A stretch of DNA of 64,000 nucleotides from Endobugula sp047636495 (GCA_047636495.1 JBLILH010000011.1:1-64000), one strand, 5' to 3'; counted from the first letter of the stretch, positions 36,966-46,396 are shown. Notes: generated by a model not told the origin, from the letters alone. Translations and numbers: made by a program.

Positions 36966-38351
36966 ATGTCGAAGATAAAAATAGCCTATGTGTGTAACGA
37001 ATGTGGCGATGACTTTGCTAAATGGCAAGGGCAGTGTAACACCTGTGGTGCTTGGAATAGCTTAAGTGAAGTGCGGTTGGCCAGCGCAGGTAAAAGTGGA
37101 GGCGCTAATGCCCCCGTGACGTCGGCCAGAAAAGGTTATGCGGGTACGGCAAATAATAAAATCCAAGCATTGTCGGATATCAACCTTGAAGAAATGCCGC
37201 GTATTAGTAGCGGCACACAAGAGTTTGATCGAGTGTTAGGGGGTGGTTTAGTTTCGGGTTCTGTGGTGTTGATCGGGGGTCATCCTGGGGCGGGTAAATC
37301 GACCTTGTTGTTACAGGTGTTGTGTCATTTATCTGAGTCGCATACGACCTTATATGTGACCGGCGAAGAATCGTTACAGCAAGTCGCCATGCGCGCGCAA
37401 CGGTTAGGTTTACAGTCACAAAAATTAAACATGCTGTCAGAAACCAATGTCGAGCAGTTATGCATTACCGCAGAAAGTATTCAGCCAAAAATCATGGTGA
37501 TTGACTCCATTCAAGTCATGCATATGCCCGAAGTGCAGTCTACGCCTGGCGGCGTTACACAGGTACGAGAAAGCGCAGCGTTTTTAACGCGCTTTGCCAA
37601 ACAGTCGGGCACAATTTTAATATTAGTCGGTCATGTGACCAAAGATGGCGGTCTAGCAGGCCCCAAAGTGTTGGAACATATGATCGATTGCTCGATATTA
37701 ATAGAAGGCGATAACGATTCTCGTTATCGCACTTTACGGGGTAACAAAAACCGCTTTGGTGCAGTCAATGAACTGGGGGTGTTTGCCATGACCGAACAGG
37801 GTTTAAAAGAAGTCAGCAACCCATCGGCGATTTTCTTACAGCGTGCCGAAGAAGTGTCTTCTGGCTCGGTGGTCATGGTCATATGGGAAGGTACACGACC
37901 TTTGCTGGTTGAGATTCAAGCACTGGTTGATGACAGCCATGGTGGAAGCCCTCGTCGCGTTGCGGTAGGTTTAGATCAAAACCGTTTGAATATGTTGCTA
38001 GCCGTTCTTCATCGCCACGGTGGTTTAATGGTGGGCGATCAAGATGTGTTCGTGAATGTAGTGGGTGGCGTGAAAATTATTGAAACCAGTGCCGATTTAG
38101 CGGTGTTGTTAGCGATCGTTTCTAGTTTTCGCGACCGTATATTATCACCCACGCTGATGGTCTTTGGCGAGGTAGGCTTGTCCGGCGAGATCCGCCCCGT
38201 GCCTAGCGGCCAAGAGCGGTTGCGCGAAGCGGCTAAGCATGGCTTTAAAAAAGCAATAGTGCCTGTCGGTAACCTACCACGTCAAAAGATCAACGGCATA
38301 GAGGTGGTGGCAGTGAAAAATTTATCTGAAGCGTTAGACGCTATTAGCTAA
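36966..38351 (+). CDS. radA: DNA repair protein RadA (Sms)
   Basis: RadA is a RecA-like helicase that drives branch migration in recombinational repair. The 461-residue protein has the N-terminal C4 zinc finger CNECGDDFAKWQGQCNTCGAW. The ATPase core has Walker A GGHPGAGKSTLLLQ, and the RadA motif KNRFGAVNELGVFAM follows. A Lon-protease-like C-domain holds VNVVGGVKI and GEVGLSGEIRPVPSGQERL. An IS3-family element begins five bases after its stop codon. Confidence 0.97.
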   Translation: MSKIKIAYVCNECGDDFAKWQGQCNTCGAWNSLSEVRLASAGKSGGANAPVTSARKGYAGTANNKIQALSDINLEEMPRISSGTQEFDRVLGGGLVSGSVVLIGGHPGAGKSTLLLQVLCHLSESHTTLYVTGEESLQQVAMRAQRLGLQSQKLNMLSETNVEQLCITAESIQPKIMVIDSIQVMHMPEVQSTPGGVTQVRESAAFLTRFAKQSGTILILVGHVTKDGGLAGPKVLEHMIDCSILIEGDNDSRYRTLRGNKNRFGAVNELGVFAMTEQGLKEVSNPSAIFLQRAEEVSSGSVVMVIWEGTRPLLVEIQALVDDSHGGSPRRVAVGLDQNRLNMLLAVLHRHGGLMVGDQDVFVNVVGGVKIIETSADLAVLLAIVSSFRDRILSPTLMVFGEVGLSGEIRPVPSGQERLREAAKHGFKKAIVPVGNLPRQKINGIEVVAVKNLSEALDAIS

Positions 38352-38392
38352 GTGTTGTGGTCAAGTATTTTCGTACATAATGACAGGCGCTT

Positions 38393-39253
38393 TTATGCTG
38401 CTTCAGCCGCAGCGGGATTTAAATATTGATTGTAACTATGTCCTCTATGATAATGGTAATGTTGAATATATTTCGTAATATCTCGTTGCGCTTCAAAAAA
38501 ATCGTCATAACATTCTTTAGGCATCCACTCCGTTTTGTAGCTTCTAAAAAATCGTTCCATAGGGGCATTATCCCAACAATTACCTCGTCGGCTCACCTCG
38601 GTGCCGCTTGACGGTATACTTTGCTTTATTTGATAGCGCCATAGCTGTTGTCTAAATGCTAAGCTCGTGTAGTGACATCCTTGATCAGAATGAAACATAA
38701 CCCCTGTTGGACATCCGCGTGATTCATAGGCCATACGCAATGCTTGAATAGTTAACTGTGAATCTGGGCTAGTCGAACATGCCCAACCTACCACTCGACG
38801 CTTATATAAATCCAGTACGACAGCTAAATACAACCACTGCTTCCCCGACCACACATAAGTCACATCACCGCACCACACCTGGTTCGCTTTACTTACCGTA
38901 AATTTTCTTGCTAAGTGATTCGGAGCTATTATCGACTCTTCCTCTGCTATGCGGTAACGATGACCTCGGGGTTGCTTGCTGGCTATTCCTGCCTCTCGCA
39001 TAAGACTTTTGGCTTTAAAGCGACCGATCTTGTCTCCATCTACGGTGAGTTGACCCGCAATCGTTCTTGCGCCTGCAGCCCCACGACTAGCCGTATGAAT
39101 CTTCACCGCTTTAGCCTTGAGGCGCTCACGTTCAGCATCCACTTTTTTATTGCGTTTACACCACCATTGGTAACTACTGCGGGCAACATCAAACACAGAT
39201 AATAATTCTTGTTGCTTATAGTGCTCTCTTAAGACGTCCACTATAGTGTTCAT
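38393..39253 (-). CDS. IS3-family transposase OrfB
   Basis: The product is a 286-residue DDE-type transposase catalytic subunit. An HTH_21-like region (SRGAAGARTIAGQLTVDG) is followed by the rve integrase core. Asp is seen in QVWCGDVTYV and in VMFHSDQGCHY, and Glu in WDNAPMERFFRSYKTEW. The frame is intact, but it normally needs a frameshift fusion with OrfA, which is broken here. Autonomous movement is therefore unlikely. Confidence 0.92.
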   Translation of the reverse strand: MNTIVDVLREHYKQQELLSVFDVARSSYQWWCKRNKKVDAERERLKAKAVKIHTASRGAAGARTIAGQLTVDGDKIGRFKAKSLMREAGIASKQPRGHRYRIAEEESIIAPNHLARKFTVSKANQVWCGDVTYVWSGKQWLYLAVVLDLYKRRVVGWACSTSPDSQLTIQALRMAYESRGCPTGVMFHSDQGCHYTSLAFRQQLWRYQIKQSIPSSGTEVSRRGNCWDNAPMERFFRSYKTEWMPKECYDDFFEAQRDITKYIQHYHYHRGHSYNQYLNPAAAEAA

Positions 39254-39569
39254 AGTATCGTGTCCGCATTAAGCGAGCCGTAGCCTCTACGTGCCCTTGG
39301 GGTATTTTTAAAATCTCTTTCTCCCTTTCTATACGCTTAATTTTGGCCTCTAACGCCTGAATATGTTGTTGATCTGGTGTTAACGCTTTACTCCCTATTG
39401 GGGTAAATCCACGCTGCTCCTCTTTTAATTACTTGACCCACCGGCGCATGGCGCTTTCGCTGACGCCTACTGCCTGGCAGGCTTCGTTAATAGAATAACC
39501 TTGGTTGATCACTAAATTGGCGGATTCTACTTTAAATTCTGTTGTGAAACTGGGCATTTTCATTTTCAT
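39237..39569 (-). pseudogene. Broken IS3-family orfA
   Basis: From the ATG at 39569 the translation is a transposase HTH protein (EFKVESANLVINQGYSINEA, then SESAMRRWVK). A TAA at 39429-39431 stops it exactly where relatives read WVKQL. After the stop the frame continues LKEEQRGFTPIG and a leucine-zipper-like helix to EKEILK. There an apparent short insertion of about 17 bases (near 39289-39305) replaces the expected KKATALLM end. Confidence 0.75.
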
Positions 39570-39630
39570 TTATACCTTTTGATGGGTGGAGTTTACCACC
39601 TGTCATTTGGTACGAATTTATTAGACCACA

Positions 39631-39950
39631 TCACAGGCAACCACTGCTCTATCAGCAACAGGCAAGACTTTTCAGTTCGCTCTTCCACCATAGCCAAAAC
39701 GCGACTGCCCTTAAGGTCAACCAGCGAACGAATATAGCGGTGACCGGAACGACACTGCTTTTCATCGATAACAATATAAGGAATGGCTTCTTCTTTACGT
39801 CGAGACAATCCTCGATAAACCGCCCGCATTTTTATCATTTCTGCACGATGCCAGTTTAGGCCCAGTAATTTGCGCGCCACTTCGACGCTAAAAGTCGCAA
39901 TTAAAACCCACACAGCAAAGTGAAATGGTCGACTAAATTCATACCCATCA
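39631..39950 (-). pseudogene. Truncated ISL3-family transposase fragment
   Basis: The fragment reads FSVEVARKLLGLNWHRAEMI, then AVYRGLSRRKEEAIPYIVID and HRYIRSLVDLKGSRVL, an internal piece of an ISL3 transposase. It is cut at its downstream end by the IS3 element. About 125 bases near 39670-39800 are almost identical to 43011-43120 in the second ISL3 copy. This copy keeps the middle region that the other has lost. Confidence 0.8.
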
Positions 39951-40126
39951 ATAGATATTGAAATTCACCCATTGAGACAGACAACAGTCCATAAATCAAA
40001 AAACTTTTAGCACTGAATTTAAAATGTTAATAGCGTTTATTGTTGAGTATCGATGAGGTCATCTGGACTGCACCTCACTCGACGAGTCTATAGCAATGAA
40101 ACTGCAAACATATTGGCTAATGGTGA

Positions 40127-42271
40127 CTAAGGATTATTTTGAATAAATTCAATTAAATCACTTGCATTTAAAGGTATACAAAAACAATACCCCTGATAAA
40201 AATTACATTTTAGCTCCCTTAAGATAGATAATTGATCTGAGTTTTCCACCCCTTCAGCAACGGTATCCATTCCTAAGCTATGAGCAAGGGTAATAATTGT
40301 TTTAGTAATTGTCAGGCTATCTTTATCTGTCTGGATCCCTTTAATGAAAGAATGATCAATTTTGAGTGTTGTTATAGGAAAACTTTTTAAGTAACTTAGA
40401 CTAGAGTATCCCGTCCCAAAGTCATCAATAGAGATACTGACCCCCATTGATCTTAATGCATTCAACCTATCGACGACATCTGGGGTATTTTCCATGAGTA
40501 CGCCTTCAGTGATCTCTAGCTCAATCATGGTAGGGTCGACGTTTGTGTTATGAAAAATACACCTAAGTTCATCTGTAAATTCCGGCCGTTGAAATTGACG
40601 AACAGAGAGATTTATAGATAATTTTTTAATAAGATGACCTTGATCTTGCCATTTTTTTAGTTGTAAGCATGCTTGCTTAAGCAACCAGTCTCCAAGAGGT
40701 ATAATTAATCCTGTCTCTTCCGCCAAGGGGATAAACTCTGTTGGGGAAACTAAGCCATAATGAGTATTATGCCAGCGCATCAACACCTCTAGTCGTACAA
40801 TGGCACCTGTATTAATATCGACAATAGGCTGGTAATGAAGCTCAAAATTTTGACTGCCCACATCTTTTCTTAAATCAATGATCAGTTGGTGCTTTTTTTC
40901 AATAGAGGCATGCATCTCTGGAGTAAAGAATTGATAATTATTACGTCCATTTGCTTTGACTTGATACATTGTGATGTCGCTGTTTTTCAGCAATGTATCA
41001 ACATCAGTACCATCATCAGGAAAGAGGGTGATCCCAATACTGGCACTAATATGCATTTCATGGTGTAACACATGATAGGGCTGTTTTAGTGTGTCCACCA
41101 ACTTTGCCCCCACTCTATCTACCTGTTTAATATTCTGAATGGATGGTAGCAAAATAATAAACTCATCCCCGCCTTGCCTGGCGACCGTATCACCTTTGCG
41201 GACACAAGAACGAAGGCGCCTGCCAACCTCAATTAATAACTGATCACCTACATCGTGCCCGAGAGAATCGTTAATCACCTTAAATTGATCAAGGTCAATG
41301 AACAGAATAGCGGCAAGGTGCTCTTGATCTCTATCAAGGGTAATGATTTTTTTAAGATGTTCTAATAATAGTGCTCTATTGGGAAGACCCGTTAAAGCAT
41401 CATGCGTGCTCATATGTTTTAAACGTGCAGCATTAGCACGTTGTTGCTTTAGTAGCGTCATTTGGCTTTCTGTTTTTACGATTAAACGTTCTTTATTGGA
41501 CATACGTAAATGTAAAAAAGCTAATGCAATAAAACTGGTAATTAAGATACTGAAAATCAACAACGTTGTTTCTTGTACCTGATCGTCAGTAATATATTTT
41601 ATTCTATTGAGAGGGATCGTGACCGATAGAGCACCTAACAGCTGATGTTGTTGCCATTGTTTATGCGGCATAACGCCTTGCTGTTGACGTCGTGAAATAA
41701 TATAGGATTTTTCTTCATAACGATTGTGACAAGAAACACAGGAAAGTTGAGATGCAGGATCGGGGTATAAATAACGCAATACTTGTTCATCACCTTGCCC
41801 TTCAAATCGATAAACAGCTTTCCATTGAATGGGGGCTGTTGGCTGCTTTTCATCTTGAGCCTCAAGACTAGGCCAAGCCCACAGTAAAAAAGGGTCACTT
41901 AGACCTTGACTTGATTCTAAATTCCATTTGCTGACAGGCTTGTAACTATACAGTTCATGCGTAAGCTCTGACGTTTTTAACCCAACTAGTTTCAGAAACT
42001 GAGCTGGAATTGGGACATAGCCAGTCTTAGTAAGATAATCAATATGGGGCCCCGTACCATCTTGCTTTAGCTTAGAGGCAACAGCTGTTGCATATACAGA
42101 ACGAGCCGTTTTCGCTTGGGTCGCTACAGCTTCGGCAATAAATAATGCCTGATTTTTAACCGTTTTTCTAATTCCCTCACTGATAACCCAAAAACTAATT
42201 ATACTGGCCGCAATAAAAACAACACCTAAAATACTGAATATTTTAATATAACTTAAAAAATAATTTTTCAA
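40127..42271 (-). CDS. Membrane GGDEF-EAL protein with periplasmic haem-type sensor
   Basis: This 714-residue c-di-GMP enzyme has a membrane helix at about residues 11-31. A periplasmic domain of the Tll0287/DUF3365 kind follows, containing CVSCH (178-182), a covalent c-type haem motif. A second membrane helix lies at about 236-256. The GGDEF domain has an intact GGDEF (367-371) and an upstream RKGD I-site (358-361). The EAL domain has EVL in place of EAL, plus ELEITEG, DDFGTGYSSLSYL and TTLKIDHSFI. Both activities look possible. It probably senses redox state or a gas and adjusts c-di-GMP. It lies between two ISL3 remnants. Confidence 0.9.
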   Translation of the reverse strand: MKNYFLSYIKIFSILGVVFIAASIISFWVISEGIRKTVKNQALFIAEAVATQAKTARSVYATAVASKLKQDGTGPHIDYLTKTGYVPIPAQFLKLVGLKTSELTHELYSYKPVSKWNLESSQGLSDPFLLWAWPSLEAQDEKQPTAPIQWKAVYRFEGQGDEQVLRYLYPDPASQLSCVSCHNRYEEKSYIISRRQQQGVMPHKQWQQHQLLGALSVTIPLNRIKYITDDQVQETTLLIFSILITSFIALAFLHLRMSNKERLIVKTESQMTLLKQQRANAARLKHMSTHDALTGLPNRALLLEHLKKIITLDRDQEHLAAILFIDLDQFKVINDSLGHDVGDQLLIEVGRRLRSCVRKGDTVARQGGDEFIILLPSIQNIKQVDRVGAKLVDTLKQPYHVLHHEMHISASIGITLFPDDGTDVDTLLKNSDITMYQVKANGRNNYQFFTPEMHASIEKKHQLIIDLRKDVGSQNFELHYQPIVDINTGAIVRLEVLMRWHNTHYGLVSPTEFIPLAEETGLIIPLGDWLLKQACLQLKKWQDQGHLIKKLSINLSVRQFQRPEFTDELRCIFHNTNVDPTMIELEITEGVLMENTPDVVDRLNALRSMGVSISIDDFGTGYSSLSYLKSFPITTLKIDHSFIKGIQTDKDSLTITKTIITLAHSLGMDTVAEGVENSDQLSILRELKCNFYQGYCFCIPLNASDLIEFIQNNP

Positions 42272-42324
42272 GGATTTCTCATTTATGTAGTGACATTGGT
42301 ACTGATATGCTCAGTAATAATATG

Positions 42325-43369
42325 GGTTCTTCGTAGATCTGTGTAATCGCTATGGAGCCATTTCTAGTCCACCGCAGTAAAATAATATACTGTTTCTACA
42401 TCCAGAAAATGAGCGATAACCTCGGGCATTTGATTTCACTGTCTGAATTTTTGAATGTAATCCCTCTGCCGCCGCATGGCTAATACCATGTGTAAAGTAG
42501 GTCAGAATATTATCTACGTGCGTTTTGATCATTCTGGCTTTTGCGTTAATTGGCTCCAGTCTGCTTCTGATTGCCCACGAGTACCAACCATTGAAATGTT
42601 GCTCAGCAAGGCCTGCATCACTGTCATCCCAAAATCCTCGGAACAACTCTTTTATAGCCCAGGCCCTAGCAACTTTTAAATCAGATTTGTTACGCTTTTC
42701 AAAACGATCGACATGCTTTTCTTTTAGGTTTGCTTCGTTTGTTAACCATAAAAATTTACTGCCTACCAATAGACTATCGACCTCCATGAACAGCGCCTTA
42801 TTTTCTTTTCTCCGCACCTGAACTACAGCCTCGTTCAGGTGCTGACTGATATGAAAGTGGTTGTGAACACTGTCAGCCTGCGGCAGCTTATCTGCTACGG
42901 CATTGGCGTGGGCCTTCCACATATCTAGCGCTACAGCCGTTACCTGTTTTTGTTGAAACTCAATCACCCCCTGCTCCATCAACGATTGGCAGGCAGTGTC
43001 GGTACGCTCTTCCACCACAGCCAAAACGCGACTGCCCTTAAGGTCAACCAGCGAACGAATATAGCGGTGACCGGAACGAAACTGTTTTTCATCAATACCA
43101 ATATAAGGAATGGCTTCTTCTTTGCGGTCGTCATGCTTAGGAGAGGTGACTCCACATTCTGGACAAGCGCCTGTGTCATCCGTATGCTCAATGACCATAT
43201 CCACTTTCTGTACCGACAGATCAAGGGCAGCACTGCAGATGTCCCATGGGCTATTTATTCCTAGCAACAAGCCGTAATGATCTTCGATTGCCACAACACT
43301 AATCCCCGCTAGTCATTTTTTGGTATTGGCGGCATTTTACCCTGAATTCACACAAATCTATAAAGAGCC
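42325..43369 (-). mobile_element. ISL3-family insertion sequence, internally deleted
   Basis: Terminal inverted repeats are GGTTCTTCGTAGATCTGTGT at the left and, read inwards, GGCTCTTTATAGATTTGTGT at the right. The element is about 1045 bases, shorter than the usual 1.3-1.5 kb of ISL3, because its transposase gene has lost an internal segment. No 8-base target duplication is evident. Confidence 0.78.
42350..43294 (-). CDS. ISL3-family transposase, internally deleted
   Basis: The 314-residue product has the N-terminal zinc finger half CPECGVTSPKHDDR joined directly to KEEAIPYIGIDEKQFRSGH. The catalytic core follows (VTAVALDMWKAHANAVADKL, VHNHFHISQHLNEAV, ISHAAAEGLHSKIQ). ISL3 transposases are usually 400-440 residues. 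About 90-100 residues between the zinc finger and the core are missing, apparently through an in-frame deletion. It is probably inactive. The helix-turn-helix region it lacks survives in the fragment at 39631-39950. Confidence 0.85.
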   Translation of the reverse strand: MAIEDHYGLLLGINSPWDICSAALDLSVQKVDMVIEHTDDTGACPECGVTSPKHDDRKEEAIPYIGIDEKQFRSGHRYIRSLVDLKGSRVLAVVEERTDTACQSLMEQGVIEFQQKQVTAVALDMWKAHANAVADKLPQADSVHNHFHISQHLNEAVVQVRRKENKALFMEVDSLLVGSKFLWLTNEANLKEKHVDRFEKRNKSDLKVARAWAIKELFRGFWDDSDAGLAEQHFNGWYSWAIRSRLEPINAKARMIKTHVDNILTYFTHGISHAAAEGLHSKIQTVKSNARGYRSFSGCRNSILFYCGGLEMAP

Positions 43370-43477
43370 AAAAATAAGGTAGATATCTTTCATTTAGGCA
43401 CATATTTACAAGCATTTAAATACACCAATAAATTACACGATACTGAAGCGGTCAATAACGTAGAGGATGAGGGTAGC

Positions 43478-43930
43478 TTATTGATGGTAGCGAAATAATG
43501 TGAGTAACTCCCTTTCGCAAGTATGGCCGTCACCTAAGTTGTACTCAATAATAGCGCGCAAGTGCGTTAAGCTGACCGAGTCTATTTCGTGAAAGCGAAA
43601 GCCATAAAATTTTCCGTGGTGGTGGGCCAATTCGAGTCGCGCATTAATTCGATCGCCATTTTCAAAGTGGATAGTCGCCCCCATAATGGGGCTGTTGTCA
43701 TCGACATCAATATTGTCATCGCTGCTAACCAAAATGCCATTGAACGATATATCCACTACCGTTCCATCCCATTGCTGTTCGCCTTTATTGAGAGAAATGT
43801 GGTTAACAAAAGCAACCCGTGTAAAACGCCGTTGTTCATTATCTTTTGTGCCACTGTTTTTAAAGGTGTTTTTTTGTGAATTATTGCGTGGGTTGTCGCT
43901 TGGTGAATTGGAACCGGCCGATGTGGACAT
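43478..43930 (-). CDS. PilZ-domain c-di-GMP receptor protein
   Basis: The product is a single-domain PilZ protein of 150 residues with a polar Ser/Asn-rich N-terminus. It has the c-di-GMP-binding RRFTR (34-38) and the second motif DISFNGILVSS (60-70), then HFENGDRINARLELAH and the usual RAIIEYNLGD helix. It should bind c-di-GMP and act on a target such as motility or exopolysaccharide machinery. The nearby GGDEF-EAL gene is separated from it by an IS, so a working pair is only a suggestion. Confidence 0.9.
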   Translation of the reverse strand: MSTSAGSNSPSDNPRNNSQKNTFKNSGTKDNEQRRFTRVAFVNHISLNKGEQQWDGTVVDISFNGILVSSDDNIDVDDNSPIMGATIHFENGDRINARLELAHHHGKFYGFRFHEIDSVSLTHLRAIIEYNLGDGHTCERELLTLFRYHQ

Positions 43931-44133
43931 ATGCCCTCCGCGAAGTGTTTGTTTGATGTAAACGGTACATTAATTCAGTATAGACCAGATTTAAATAATG
44001 ACAGAAAGTAGCGTCATAATGAAGACAAAGGAGTATGGGATATAGCGCCGCGGAGGTAATGGTTAACGGACAGCCATTGAGCAATAGTTAAAAAATAGAT
44101 GAGACATTGCCGGGCAAGTGGCCCATAGTGTAA

Positions 44134-44177
44134 ACCTCTTATTATGAGTCAATCACAGATGAGTCATAATAAGAGGT
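44134..44177 (-). terminator. Long hairpin downstream of ettA
   Basis: ACCTCTTATTATGA (44134-44147) and TCATAATAAGAGGT (44164-44177) are perfect 14-base arms around a 16-base loop. It lies 40 bases after the ettA stop. The T-run is weak, so it could stabilise mRNA ends rather than terminate. Confidence 0.7.
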
Positions 44178-44216
44178 GGCTATAGCGCCATACCTTACAG
44201 TATTAGTGGGTAAACA

Positions 44217-45881
44217 TTAGCTCTTGATAGGCTTATACTTCATGCGTTGCGGCTGAGCTTTATCGCCTTTACGCTGTAGCAAGTCTTCGTGGTAATCAGT
44301 GTAATTACCTTCGAAGAATACTGCCTCACTATCGCCTTCGTAGGCCAATATATGTGTGGCAATACGATCTAAAAACCAACGATCATGGGATATAACCAAG
44401 GCGCAGCCAGGAAAGTTGAGTAGAGCGTCTTCTAGGGCACGCAACGTCTCAATATCCAAATCATTCGATGGCTCATCCAATAGCAATACATTGGCGCCTT
44501 GCTTTAGAGTATTGGCCAAATGTAAGCGGCCACGCTCACCACCGGACAAATCCCCTACGCGTTTTTGTTGATCCGACCCTTTAAAATTAAAACGGCCAAC
44601 ATATGAGCGTGAACTGACTTCATAATGACCGATCTTCAGAATATCTGCTCCGCCCGATATAGATTCCCATACATTGAGCTTGTCATCTAAGTTTTCACGG
44701 CCTTGTTCCACGTAGGCTACTTTCACCGAGTCACCTAAGATGATATTGCCGCTATCGGGAGCCTCTGCACCCGTAATCATACGGAACAACGTTGATTTAC
44801 CTGCGCCATTACCGCCCACAATACCGACAATTGCCCCTTTGGGAACGCTAAAACTTAGGTTGTCAATAAGTACGCGATCGTCATAGCTCTTGGTTACATT
44901 ATGCAACTCAATAACCTTATCCCCTAGGCGTTCACCCGGTGGGATATAGATTTCGCTGGTCTCGTTGCGAGTTTGAAACTCCTGAGATTGCAACTCATCA
45001 AACCGTTGTAAACGCGCTTTACTTTTAGCTTGGCGGCCTTTGGGGTTTTGACGCACCCATTCTAATTCTGCTTTTAAGGCTTTTTGGTGTGATGCCTCAG
45101 ATCGTGATTCTTGCGCTAAACGCGCTTCTTTGGTTTCTAGCCAAGTCGAGTAGTTACCCTCGTAAGGAATACCGTGACCGCGATCCAGTTCTAAAATCCA
45201 ACCAGCGGCATTATCTAAAAAGTAGCGATCATGGGTGATGGCTACCACCGTACCGCTAAAGTTTTGTAAAAACTGCTCTAACCAATAAACTGATTCTGCA
45301 TCCAAATGGTTCGTGGGTTCGTCTAGTAACAGCATATCGGGGCGCGACAATAACAAACGACAAAGCGCTACTCGGCGCTTCTCACCACCCGACAGCTTAC
45401 TTATATCAGCGTCCCAAGGCGGTAAGCGCAGCGAGTCAGCAGCCTGCTCTAATGTATTATCTAGGTTGTGAGCATCCCATGCTTGAATCGTATCTTCAAA
45501 GCGGCTTTGCTGTTTAGCCAGCGCATCAAAGTCAGCGTCCGGCTCGGCATAGGCAGCATAGACGGCATCCAAACCAGAAAGAGCATCAATGGCTTCCTTC
45601 ACGCCTTCTTCCACATTACCCCGCACATCTTTACTGTCGTCCAGTTGCGGTTCTTGAGCTAAATAACCCACTTTAATGTCCGGCATAGGGCGTGCCTCAC
45701 CGTTATAGTCTTGGTCAATACCCGCCATAATGCGCAATAACGTCGACTTCCCCGAGCCGTTTAAACCCAATACACCGATCTTTGCACCGGGGAAGAAGGA
45801 TAACGAAATATCTTTAAGAATCTCGCGTTTAGGAGGGACAACCTTACCCACGCGGTTCATCGTGTAAACATACTGAGCCAT
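44217..45881 (-). CDS. ettA: Energy-dependent translational throttle protein EttA (ABC-F)
   Basis: EttA is a soluble ABC-F ATPase that binds the ribosomal E site and gates the start of elongation by the ATP level. The 554-residue protein has two ABC domains. The first has GVLGLNGSGKSTLLRIMAG and SGGEKRRVALCRLLL, and the second has GIVGGNGAGKSTLFRMITG and SGGERGRLHLANTL. The arm and linker between them hold the EttA-typical PKGRQAKSKARLQRFDEL. The ATG at 45881 gives the family start MAQYVYTMNRVGKVVPPKR. An earlier in-frame start at 45920 would add 13 unrelated residues. Confidence 0.95.
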   Translation of the reverse strand: MAQYVYTMNRVGKVVPPKREILKDISLSFFPGAKIGVLGLNGSGKSTLLRIMAGIDQDYNGEARPMPDIKVGYLAQEPQLDDSKDVRGNVEEGVKEAIDALSGLDAVYAAYAEPDADFDALAKQQSRFEDTIQAWDAHNLDNTLEQAADSLRLPPWDADISKLSGGEKRRVALCRLLLSRPDMLLLDEPTNHLDAESVYWLEQFLQNFSGTVVAITHDRYFLDNAAGWILELDRGHGIPYEGNYSTWLETKEARLAQESRSEASHQKALKAELEWVRQNPKGRQAKSKARLQRFDELQSQEFQTRNETSEIYIPPGERLGDKVIELHNVTKSYDDRVLIDNLSFSVPKGAIVGIVGGNGAGKSTLFRMITGAEAPDSGNIILGDSVKVAYVEQGRENLDDKLNVWESISGGADILKIGHYEVSSRSYVGRFNFKGSDQQKRVGDLSGGERGRLHLANTLKQGANVLLLDEPSNDLDIETLRALEDALLNFPGCALVISHDRWFLDRIATHILAYEGDSEAVFFEGNYTDYHEDLLQRKGDKAQPQRMKYKPIKS

Positions 45882-46396
45882 AAAAAACCTTACCTTAATT
45901 TTATTGAAACGTTTGCACAACAGCTATTTTACTGATGTGCAGATTTACCCACTTGCGAGGTATATACATCAACTCCCTCTTTGGGCTAGCGCCATCCTTA
46001 GCCGCTAAGTCTTCGGCCAGCGAAACTGCCCGAATCGGCTTCTGCCGATTGATCGCACGCTTTCTATTGTCCTTGGGAGATGCAGCGCCTACGAGAAGCG
46101 CCAACCGGCCGACTCATTACTAATGAGTGCCTGAACAACAAGTCATCTTCGGTAAAAAGGTCTCACAAGAATACTAAACACTATAATAGCGGTTTGTGTC
46201 GATAAGCAATAGCGCTTCATAAGCACAGTACACTATGATTACATGCGGAGACGTTGCAAGATGATTTACATACCGTATTGATTACTGAGACGAACCCACT
46301 GTAATCGCGTGAATAGCACTTATCAAGTGAAGTCTCCTTCCATATTGACAGGTGTAACCACTCCCTTCCATTACTCATTAACGTTGACTGTTTACT
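45882..46396. other. Intergenic region with one unassigned open frame
   Basis: The region before ettA holds its promoter. A minus-strand open frame of about 67 residues (45901-46104, TTG start) reads SLAEDLAAKDGASPKRELMY in its middle. It has no ribosome-binding site and I cannot assign it. It could be part of an intergenic repeat. Nothing else is recognised. Confidence 0.35.

Larger units (their letters stand above)
38356..39630 (-). mobile_element. IS3-family insertion sequence with damaged orfA
   Basis: The element is bounded by imperfect inverted repeats of about 33 bases. The left end begins TGTGGTCAAGTATTTTCGTA, and the right end read inwards is TGTGGTCTAATAAATTCGTA; both continue to ATGACAGG. 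It is 1275 bases long, typical of IS3, and carries orfA and orfB on the minus strand. No short target duplication is seen at the edges. The right end abuts a truncated ISL3 fragment, so flanking DNA was probably rearranged. Confidence 0.85.

Noticed and set aside
36609..37028. Phe-rich open frame of 139 codons on the minus strand
   Set aside because: It is the antisense of the Lys-rich tail of RNase R, which produces Phe and Leu codons on the other strand.
42325..43369. Target-site duplication around the ISL3 element
   Set aside because: The flanking eight bases differ (ATAATATG and AAAAATAA), so no duplication is claimed.
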